A DNA stretch of 7,485 bases from contig CAKPXD010000068.1 in the NCBI GenBank assembly GCA_934201655.1, positions 1-7,485 of the forward strand, given 5' to 3'. This document shows positions 1 to 5,236 of this stretch, one piece after another. Below the pieces are notes generated by a model. It was not told the DNA's origin, did no database searches, and saw only the letters and a list, made by a program, of their open reading frames with translations. A program made the translations under genes and the position numbers. Source of the DNA: an uncultured Streptococcus sp. GTDB lineage: Bacteria; Bacillota; Bacilli; Lactobacillales; Streptococcaceae. Positions within the stretch are counted from its first letter, which is position 1. Each line of letters starts with the position of its first letter.

Positions 1-1
1 A

Positions 2-691
2 AAAAACTATACAAGTGTAGGAGGATTTGTAATCCATGGTACTTACACTGAAAATATAGATGGTAAAACCTATCAGGCTAATTCTCGTTTTGAATACTAT
101 ACTCGTCCTTCGGAAAACAAAAAGTATAAAAAGACGGATGCAGAAGTAGATTATGAACAAAACAAAAAAATTTATCAGGCTTTTCCAGAATTAGCCTATC
201 TAGGGATTGAAATAAGTCCAGGCACCAGTGAGTTTTTAAAAACATTGGACACTTCAATAACAGATCCTAAAATGACTGCTTTGAAGTACGAAGGGATTGA
301 TTTTCAATTTAATAGTAAATCTGGCAATATGTATCTTTATGATGAAATTTTAGAGGAAAATCAAAGAAAAGGACAAGCATTACAAGGGATGTATCCTATG
401 GATGCTCAATATCTATTCCAAAAAGATATCTTTATACCAGAATTTCAATTTCGATACTACACTCCAGAAGACAAGAAGGATCAGTTATATGATGCTTATC
501 TTAAAGACCTTGAATCGCAATTGAAAGAGTTTTTTAACAATCAACCCTTACCTAGTGGTCTTTATGCTGTAAAGATTGATCGATATGAAGGGGATAAACT
601 AGTCAATAATAGCGGTGGCTATCATGTTAGGATTGGAAACCGTCAAGTTGTGAAGTTTATCAAAGATTTACAGCAGGAGTCACTGGACTAA
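2..691 (+). CDS. Protein of unknown function, 3' part (5' end outside window)
   Basis: The reading frame is open from the window's left edge to the TAA at 689-691, giving 229 visible residues, so the true start and any signal or membrane segment lie outside. The visible part is polar, rich in Tyr, Lys, Glu and Asp, and has no transmembrane stretch. It looks like a soluble, alternating strand/helix domain. Two segments resemble each other: each begins F-x-Y/F-Y-T-x-P (near 89 and 449), runs into a Lys/Glu-rich helix-like stretch and ends in a Pro/Leu-containing loop, which suggests an internal duplication. A TTG at 245 or the ATG at 272 could be mistaken for a start, but coding continues upstream of both. 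It sits 46 bases before the membrane-protein gene at 738 and is probably co-transcribed with it. I do not recognise the family. A secreted or membrane-anchored immunity-type protein (for example TipC-like) is a guess from size and setting only. Confidence 0.75.
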   Translation, partial: KNYTSVGGFVIHGTYTENIDGKTYQANSRFEYYTRPSENKKYKKTDAEVDYEQNKKIYQAFPELAYLGIEISPGTSEFLKTLDTSITDPKMTALKYEGIDFQFNSKSGNMYLYDEILEENQRKGQALQGMYPMDAQYLFQKDIFIPEFQFRYYTPEDKKDQLYDAYLKDLESQLKEFFNNQPLPSGLYAVKIDRYEGDKLVNNSGGYHVRIGNRQVVKFIKDLQQESLD

Positions 692-737
692 TGCTTTTCA
701 GATGTATAGAATTTTGGAGAAAGAGGTAATATGTTAG

Positions 738-1211
738 ATGTCCCAAGAAGAATACCTTCGACTAAAAAAAGAATATAAAATTCGCTTAGTCTTAGTAATA
801 GTTCTATTCGTATTATTTTCTATCCTAAGTATCTTGCTTATCATAAATCTCAATAGATTTATCCCGCTAGGCGCGACAGCTATGGCTACAGTTGTTCCGT
901 TCAACCATTTCTTACTCGTTCCACTTTGGGAAGAGAAAAAAGTGATTGAAGCAGAGCATCCTGAATGGAAGGAGCTTAGTACAAGTGGAGCTGAGGTTCC
1001 TTCGACAGAAGCGAGCAAACGGAACATAGCAGCTATTGGAAGCATTATAGCCTTGTTCTTTTCGTTTGCTTTACTCTATAGGCCTGCTAAGGTATACCAG
1101 AAGGTCCCTACTGTCGATGAACTAAAGAACCTTCCCAAGATTGAGAACAAGGGCATTCCTAAACTGGATAATAAAAAAATTCCAAAAATAAAAAGTGAAT
1201 CAGAAGAGTAA
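738..1211 (+). CDS. Small membrane protein with C-terminal octapeptide repeats, unknown function
   Basis: This 157-residue protein has a charged N-terminus (about residues 1-16) and a strong hydrophobic segment at about 17-37. A second, moderately hydrophobic stretch follows at 43-63, then a polar Glu/Ser/Thr-rich loop (64-95) and another membrane segment at about 97-113. The basic cytoplasm-like tail ends in three tandem 8-residue units (131-154) of the pattern x-(L/I)-P-K-(I/L)-x-N-K. The ATG at 738 is used because its frame stays open to 1211. The nearest Shine-Dalgarno, AGAGG at 722-726, is 11 bases away, a rather long spacing. An out-of-frame ATG at 731 lies closer to it but opens only 15 codons. 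The gene follows the unknown gene ending at 691 and is ended by the hairpin at 1226-1262. I do not recognise a family. Two or three membrane passes and a repetitive basic tail are what can be seen. Confidence 0.72.
   Translation: MSQEEYLRLKKEYKIRLVLVIVLFVLFSILSILLIINLNRFIPLGATAMATVVPFNHFLLVPLWEEKKVIEAEHPEWKELSTSGAEVPSTEASKRNIAAIGSIIALFFSFALLYRPAKVYQKVPTVDELKNLPKIENKGIPKLDNKKIPKIKSESEE
1128..1199 (+). repeat. Three tandem 24-base coding repeats (octapeptide tail)
   Basis: Three consecutive 24-base units encode NLPKIENK, GIPKLDNK and KIPKIKSE at residues 131-154 of the small membrane protein. The protein pattern (hydrophobic-P-K-hydrophobic, then charged/Asn/Lys) is much better kept than the DNA, which has diverged at many wobble positions. 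This points to an old duplication held by selection on the peptide rather than recent slippage. Confidence 0.6.
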
Positions 1212-1225
1212 TCTGTAATGAAAAT

Positions 1226-1272
1226 ACCCCAGGAGTTAGACTTTTTCTCTAACTTCTGGGGTGCTTTTATTA
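1226..1272. terminator. Bidirectional rho-independent terminator
   Basis: ACCCCAGGAGTTAGA (1226-1240) pairs with TCTAACTTCTGGGGT (1248-1262) to give 15 pairs with a single G-U, around the 7-base loop CTTTTTC. A T-rich run (GCTTTTATTATATT) follows on the plus strand. On the minus strand the stem is followed by ATTTTCATT. It lies between the rightward gene ending at 1211 and the leftward HAD gene ending at 1286, so it can stop transcription from both sides. Confidence 0.88.
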
Positions 1273-1285
1273 TATTCTATTCAGT

Positions 1286-2092
1286 TTACAAGACCCAAGT
1301 ACGAATAGCATGGGCTACGCCGGATTCATCATTTGTTTTGGTGATGTATTTGGCGATTTTTTTGAGTTCTGGGTTTCCGTTTTCCATAACAACGGGATTA
1401 CCAACAACTGCTAGCATGGCACGGTCATTTTCTTCATCACCGATCGCCATAGTTTCATCTTTGCTTAGTCCAAGTTTCTCAGCTAGGTGAGTGATAGCAG
1501 ATCCCTTGTCTACATCCTTTTTAAGGAGTTCTAGGTAAAATGGAGCAGATTTGTTGATAGAGTAGCGCTCGTAAAATTCTGCTGGAATTTTTTCGATAGC
1601 AGCATCGAGAATCTCAGGTTCGTCGATAAACATACATTTGACGATTTCTTTATCAGCCATTTCTTCAGGTGTACGGTAAAAAATTGGCATGCTGACGAGA
1701 GTTGACTCGTGTACGGTGTATTTTCCGATATTGCGATTGGCAGTGTAAATGCCGTCCTTAGTAATTGCATGCATATGGACTCCCAGTTTACGGCTGAGAA
1801 ATTCCATATCCAGATAGTCCTCGTAAGTCAAGGATTCGCTGATAATCTCATGGCCATTAGCAGTTTCTTGAACAAGGGCACCGTTGAAGGTCACAACATA
1901 GTCACCTTCATCTCTCAACTGCAAGTCGTCAAGAAGTTTAGCAACACCAGCGATGGGGCGTCCTGTTGCAATGACAACCTTGACTCCAGCTGCTTTGGCA
2001 TCTTGGATAGCTGCAAAAACTTCTGGAGTAATTTCTTTTTTGCTATTAACCAGGGTACCATCAATATCGATGGCGATTAGTTTTATACTCAT
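1286..2092 (-). CDS. Cof-type HAD-IIB sugar-phosphate phosphatase (YidA-like)
   Basis: This is a cytoplasmic Mg-dependent phosphatase of the haloacid dehalogenase superfamily, subclass IIB. The 268 residues match the usual length for Cof/YidA proteins. Motif I is DIDGT with nucleophile D9 and acid/base D11. Motif II is the Thr in ATGR (T43). The motif III Lys lies in DKGSA (K196), and motif IV is GDEEND (D219, D223). The cap domain between about residues 85 and 190 is the C2B type that sets substrate choice. Family members hydrolyse small sugar or nucleotide phosphates such as sugar phosphates and FMN, but the exact substrate cannot be read from sequence. The ATG at 2090-2092 is preceded by AGAGGA with 6-base spacing. 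The gene starts 12 bases after the HD gene's stop, and that gap is almost entirely the ribosome binding site, so the two form an operon. It ends at the bidirectional terminator. Confidence 0.93.
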   Translation of the reverse strand: MSIKLIAIDIDGTLVNSKKEITPEVFAAIQDAKAAGVKVVIATGRPIAGVAKLLDDLQLRDEGDYVVTFNGALVQETANGHEIISESLTYEDYLDMEFLSRKLGVHMHAITKDGIYTANRNIGKYTVHESTLVSMPIFYRTPEEMADKEIVKCMFIDEPEILDAAIEKIPAEFYERYSINKSAPFYLELLKKDVDKGSAITHLAEKLGLSKDETMAIGDEENDRAMLAVVGNPVVMENGNPELKKIAKYITKTNDESGVAHAIRTWVL

Positions 2093-2104
2093 AAATTTCC
2101 TCTG

Positions 2105-3409
2105 TTATTTCTTATCTGGAGTAAAATGATCATTCTCAATCAAATGTGAAAATTGTTGAATGATATTCGTGAAAATACTGTTTTGCTTAAGCATTTCTTT
2201 AGGGAAGTAGAAGCGGTTGTCACCATGACGGCTTCCTGCAAGAGATTGGACGATAGGTGATAGGCTAGAAAGTTCTGCCAGTTCACCATTCTTTTGGACA
2301 ATCTCGATTTGAGTTCTTGGATTTTCAGACTCTGGTCGATAAATATCGTAAGGAAGGTCAAAATTCTTATGAATAGCTGTGTAGTAGTTGGGGTCAAAAC
2401 CAATTTCTTCTACGAAATTTCGCATGATTTCAAGCTGGTCTTGATCTTTCTGAGAAAAAGTAATAGATTTAAAGACCTTACGGTTGATAAAACGTTGGGA
2501 AAGGTCGGCTAGAATCTTGTCTGTACTAGTCATCCAGAGTTGGAAATAGGTATTCATAACCCCGTCGTCAAGTGCAAGATAGTCAGATAAGGTTACCTTC
2601 TTCTCAAAAAATGGCAGTAGATGTGGGGATGTAAGGGCAAAGAAGTCCTTATTTTCAGGATAGAGCTCCTTAGCACGTTTGAGAAGATTTTGCAGAAGGA
2701 CTTCCATGGCGCGTGTGGCTGGGTGGAAATAAACCTGCATATACATCTGGTAACGACTGAGTACATAATCTTCGATGGCATGCATCCCATTACGCTGAAA
2801 GGCGATGCCATTTTCAACGGGGCGAATGACACGAAGAATACGTGTTAAATCGAACTGGCCATAAAAAGCACCGGTGAAGTAGGAGTCGCGTAGGAGATAG
2901 TCCATACGGTCTGCATCAATCTGACTCGAAATGAGCTGAACCACTTGTTTGTTTGGATAAGTGTGATCGATAACGCTGGCTACTTTTTTTGGAAAGTCCG
3001 GTGCAACCTGCAAAAGAACCTGATGAATCTCTGTATCAGGGCTTTGGATAATTTCCTGGGTAATTGCCTCATGGTCCGTGTCAAAGAGATTTTCAAAAGT
3101 ATGAGAGTAGGCACCATGTCCGAGATCATGTAGAAGAGCCGCAGTCATGGTTAGTAGAGACTCGTTAGAATCCCATTCCTCAGGATATTTCTCCTCAAAA
3201 ATCTCAGTGATTTGACGGGCAATTTCGTAGACACCCAAACAATGAGAAAAACGACTATGCTCTCCGCCGTGGAAAGTATAGCTAGATGTCCCAAGCTGTT
3301 TGATGCGACGGAGCCGCTGAAATTCTTTGGTATTGATCAGGTCATAAATGACTTGATTATTAACGTGGATATAGTTGTGAACTGGGTCACGAAATACTTT
3401 TTCATTCAT
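2105..3409 (-). CDS. HD-domain dNTP triphosphohydrolase-like protein (YwfO/EF1143 family)
   Basis: This 434-residue cytoplasmic protein belongs to the HD phosphohydrolases related to SAMHD1 and dGTPase. Characterised relatives, Enterococcus faecalis EF1143 and Bacillus subtilis YwfO, act on nucleotide triphosphates, so a role in dNTP (or related nucleotide) balance is inferred. The N-terminus FRDPVHNYI is typical. Metal-binding positions can be seen: H51 in EHSRFSH, the H94-D95 pair in LLHDLGHG, and D165 in SQIDADRMDYLLRDS. The start is set at the ATG at 3407-3409, giving MNEKVFRDPVH. The frame stays open upstream to 3541, but that extension has no family resemblance, crosses a good promoter and overlaps the divergent gene. 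No Shine-Dalgarno precedes the chosen ATG, whereas an extended -10 sits 6 bases before it (see findings). The HAD phosphatase gene follows by 12 bases. Whether it removes three phosphates or one pyrophosphate cannot be told here. Confidence 0.92.
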   Translation of the reverse strand: MNEKVFRDPVHNYIHVNNQVIYDLINTKEFQRLRRIKQLGTSSYTFHGGEHSRFSHCLGVYEIARQITEIFEEKYPEEWDSNESLLTMTAALLHDLGHGAYSHTFENLFDTDHEAITQEIIQSPDTEIHQVLLQVAPDFPKKVASVIDHTYPNKQVVQLISSQIDADRMDYLLRDSYFTGAFYGQFDLTRILRVIRPVENGIAFQRNGMHAIEDYVLSRYQMYMQVYFHPATRAMEVLLQNLLKRAKELYPENKDFFALTSPHLLPFFEKKVTLSDYLALDDGVMNTYFQLWMTSTDKILADLSQRFINRKVFKSITFSQKDQDQLEIMRNFVEEIGFDPNYYTAIHKNFDLPYDIYRPESENPRTQIEIVQKNGELAELSSLSPIVQSLAGSRHGDNRFYFPKEMLKQNSIFTNIIQQFSHLIENDHFTPDKK

Positions 3410-3415
3410 AAGACC

Positions 3416-3424
3416 ATTATAGCA
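3416..3424 (-). promoter_or_regulatory. Extended -10 promoter for the HD-HAD operon
   Basis: On the minus strand the sequence reads TGCTATAAT, a perfect extended -10 (TATAAT at 3421-3416). A -35 is weak: TTTACC at 19-base spacing is the best candidate. Six bases (GGTCTT) separate the -10 from the HD gene's ATG, so transcription should begin at or beside the A of that ATG. Confidence 0.62.
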
Positions 3425-3439
3425 AATTCCTTGCCTTTT

Positions 3440-3448
3440 TGGTAAAAT
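3440..3448 (+). promoter_or_regulatory. Extended -10 promoter for the DUF1934 gene
   Basis: TGGTAAAAT carries a TGn extension and a 5/6 match to TATAAT, with no convincing -35 at 16-18 bases. The predicted start near 3455 gives a leader of about 27 bases that contains the AAAGAGGA ribosome binding site. It faces the HD promoter, and the -35 region of each falls on or beside the -10 of the other. Confidence 0.5.
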
Positions 3449-3481
3449 AGTAGGGATAAGTGAGAAGAAAGAGGAATAGTT

Positions 3482-3859
3482 GTGAATATTAGAATGAGAA
3501 ATACCATCAAGTTCGATGAACAATTGGAAGTAATCGACCAACTTTATGATGTTGAATTACGGGAAAAGGGCGATTTTTCCTATCTCCTTTTTTACAATGA
3601 AGACCAAGAAAAAGTAGTTTTGAAATTTAATGGGGAGGAACTGGTCATGTCACGTTTCTCAAATCCCAAGACCATCATGCGTTTTCTGAAGAATTCTGAT
3701 AGTTTAGCCTATATTCCGACACCTATGGGACTGCAGGAGTTTATCATCCAAACAAGCTACTACGAAGTTGGTGAAGAGAAGATTGAACTAGCCTACCAAC
3801 TACAAAACAAAGAAGGAGTTCCATTTGCCAACTACCGTTTAGAAATTACTTGGGGATAA
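3482..3859 (+). CDS. DUF1934 (YwiB-like) beta-barrel protein
   Basis: This 125-residue cytoplasmic protein has no signal or membrane segment. It begins with the strand typical of DUF1934 (IRMRNTI) and contains long alternating strands, the family's FSNPKTIMRF-like centre and a closing ITWG, consistent with the calycin/lipocalin-like fold assigned to YwiB-type proteins. No biochemical function is established for the family as far as I know. The start is the GTG at 3482, because AAAGAGGA (GAGG 3471-3474) lies 7 bases before it. The in-frame ATG at 3494 is 19 bases away and would drop the conserved first strand. It is transcribed alone, divergent from the HD gene, and is followed after 4 bases by a hairpin terminator. 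Confidence 0.88.
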   Translation: MNIRMRNTIKFDEQLEVIDQLYDVELREKGDFSYLLFYNEDQEKVVLKFNGEELVMSRFSNPKTIMRFLKNSDSLAYIPTPMGLQEFIIQTSYYEVGEEKIELAYQLQNKEGVPFANYRLEITWG

Positions 3860-3863
3860 GAAA

Positions 3864-3890
3864 AAGGTTGGCAATTGCCAACCTTATTTA
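3864..3890 (+). terminator. Terminator of the DUF1934 gene
   Basis: AAGGTTGGC (3864-3872), loop AATT and GCCAACCTT (3877-3885) form a perfect 9-pair stem; the whole 22 bases are palindromic. It is preceded by an A-run and followed by ATTTA. It lies 4 bases after the TAA at 3857-3859. The T-tract is short, so termination may be partial. Confidence 0.72.
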
Positions 3891-3903
3891 TGATAAATCT
3901 TTT

Positions 3904-4035
3904 TGACTTTTCTTTAGTAATAACGGACGGTAGCGACTTTCTTCGAAATTGCATACCTAAACTTTGAGCCTTATGTCTCAAAGTTTCCGAACACCTGAAT
4001 GACTTTTCTGGTGTTTTTATTACTGCGAAAAGTCA
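3904..4035. repeat. Non-coding inverted-repeat element, RUP/MITE-like (unconfirmed)
   Basis: The outer arms are TGACTTTTC-TTT-AGTAATAA (3904-3923) and its inverted copy TTATTACT-GC-GAAAAGTCA (4017-4035), which match except in the 2-3 base linker. Inside are a perfect 10-pair hairpin, AAACTTTGAG/CTCAAAGTTT (3959-3968 and 3977-3986), and a terminator-like hairpin, AACACC/GGTGTT (3990-3995 and 4010-4015), followed by TTTTAT. A third copy of TGACTTTTC lies at 4000-4008. There is no open frame of note. Terminal inverted repeats about 130 bases apart in a convergent gap fit the small mobile intergenic repeats of mitis-group streptococci such as RUP, but I cannot confirm identity to a named element, and clear target duplications are not visible. 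Confidence 0.45.
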
Positions 4036-4124
4036 GGTAAAATACTCGCTTCACTCAATAAATATAGAAAAAAGTTCATAATAAATCCAATATAAAGTTT
4101 ATAGAATAAAAATTAAATTGCTAA
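4036..4124. other. AT-rich spacer without identifiable features
   Basis: This is the remainder of the convergent gap between the inverted-repeat element and the helicase terminator. It is strongly AT-rich. I see no open frame, no promoter pair with acceptable spacing and no stable hairpin. Confidence 0.5.
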
Positions 4125-4164
4125 ATATCAAATAAGGTTGGCTCAGGCCAACCTTATTTGATAT
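4125..4164 (-). terminator. Terminator of the oxidoreductase-helicase operon
   Basis: An 18-pair perfect stem has arms 4125-4142 and 4147-4164 around a 4-base loop (TCAG on the plus strand, CTGA on the minus). Both stem ends are A/T-rich, so it can work for transcripts from either side. The helicase stop (4154-4156) and its last codons lie inside one arm. The stem core AAGGTTGGC/GCCAACCTT is the same as in the DUF1934 terminator at 3864. Confidence 0.82.
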
Positions 4165-5236
4165 AAAGCTCTTGATTTTTCAGGACGATTTCACGTACAC
4201 TTGCAAATTTCTTCAGTTTTTTAAGCTCTTCTGGATGTGTCACAAGAGTGATGACATAGCCTTCTTTGCCCATGCGTCCTGTACGTCCAGCACGGTGAGT
4301 GTAAGTTTCCGTGTCTCTAGGGACGTCAAAGTTAATCACGCATTCCAAGCTATCAATGTCGATACCACGAGCGAGAAGGTCTGTGGCAAGAAGTAGTGTC
4401 AGTTGATTATCTTTGAATTTTTCTAGAATAACTTTTCTAAATTTAACGTTGACATCGCTAGCTAGCGAAACTGCTAAAACATCACGATATTGTAATTTTT
4501 CCTCGGCGCTTCCAAGGTCTGACAAGCTATTAAAGAAGACAAGAGCACGGAAATCTTCAACCTGTGCCAGTTTACGAAGCATATCTACTCTGTGACGTTG
4601 GTCTACTTGCATGTAGAAGTGTTGAATATTGTCTAACTTTTGGTCTGATAGATCAATGACGCGCGTGTTAGGTGCAATCTTATCTTGGTCAAATTTGGTA
4701 GTGGCACTCATGTAAATAAGTTGATGGTCACGAGGTGCGTAGTGGGTAATCTTTTCTACAAAGTGGATTTGAGAATCATCTAGCAACTGGTCGAATTCAT
4801 CAAGAATGATTGTTTCCACGTTCATCATCTTGATTTTTTTCAATTTGACCAGTTCAAAGATACGACCAGGTGTTCCGATCAGGATTTCTGGTCCTTTTTT
4901 AAGTCGTTCAATTTGGCGTTTCTGGCTCGAACCGGATAGAAATAGCTGAGCTGTTAATCCGATGGCCTCACCCCAGGTTTTAGTGACTTCAAAAATTTGT
5001 CCAGCAAGCTCAGTATTAGGTGCTAAAATCAATAATTGTTGGGCTTTTTTCTTTTGCAATTTGAGAAGACTAGGTAGGAGATAGGCTAAAGTCTTCCCTG
5101 TACCAGTTGGACTGACTCCAAGCAGGTTTTCACCTTCTGTTATAGGTTCAAAAAGTTGAGTTTGAATGGGGGTAAATTCTTGGAAACCAAGTTGGTCAAG
5201 GAGTTCAAGCCATTCGGTAGGTAGTTTGGTTTTCAT
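4154..5236 (-). CDS. DEAD-box family ATP-dependent RNA helicase (short, DEFD motif II)
   Basis: This 360-residue cytoplasmic protein has two RecA-like domains and almost nothing beyond them. Motifs in order are: Q motif GFQEFTPIQ (17-25), Walker A SPTGTGKT (42-49), Ia PNTELAGQ (73-80), Ib TPGR (122-125), II DEFD (146-149), III SAT (177-179), IV VFFN (233-236), V ATDLLARGIDI (284-294) and VI HRAGRTGR (314-321). The full set predicts ATP-driven unwinding or remodelling of short RNA duplexes, as in ribosome assembly, mRNA decay or cold growth. It lacks the C-terminal RNA-targeting tail of CshA/DbpA types, so the target is unknown. Motif II departs from DEAD, but the catalytic D146-E147 are kept. 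The start ATG overlaps the upstream oxidoreductase's TGA (ATGA at 5236-5233). A GAGG lies 7 bases before it inside that gene, so translation is probably coupled. It ends in an 18-pair terminator. Confidence 0.93.
   Translation of the reverse strand: MKTKLPTEWLELLDQLGFQEFTPIQTQLFEPITEGENLLGVSPTGTGKTLAYLLPSLLKLQKKKAQQLLILAPNTELAGQIFEVTKTWGEAIGLTAQLFLSGSSQKRQIERLKKGPEILIGTPGRIFELVKLKKIKMMNVETIILDEFDQLLDDSQIHFVEKITHYAPRDHQLIYMSATTKFDQDKIAPNTRVIDLSDQKLDNIQHFYMQVDQRHRVDMLRKLAQVEDFRALVFFNSLSDLGSAEEKLQYRDVLAVSLASDVNVKFRKVILEKFKDNQLTLLLATDLLARGIDIDSLECVINFDVPRDTETYTHRAGRTGRMGKEGYVITLVTHPEELKKLKKFASVREIVLKNQELYIK

Noticed and set aside
734..1045. 103-codon frame on the minus strand opposite the small membrane protein
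   Set aside because: It is fully antisense to a better-supported gene with membrane segments, repeats and a terminator, and it has no ribosome binding site.
1709..2080. 123-codon plus-strand frame inside the HAD phosphatase gene
   Set aside because: It is antisense to a gene with all four HAD motifs. The composition looks like a complement shadow and it has no ribosome binding site.
3410..3541. 44-residue N-terminal extension of the HD protein up to 3541
   Set aside because: It overlaps the divergent DUF1934 gene, spans both promoters and has no family resemblance. The MNEKVFRDPVH start at 3409 matches the family N-terminus.
3864..3885. Perfect palindrome read as a protein-binding operator
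   Set aside because: It lies 4 bases after a stop codon, is followed by a T-rich stretch and matches the downstream terminator's stem, so a terminator role explains it better.
3900..4124. Intact insertion sequence or transposase fragment in the convergent gap
   Set aside because: No frame of useful length exists and no transposase residues are seen. Only short inverted repeats are present.
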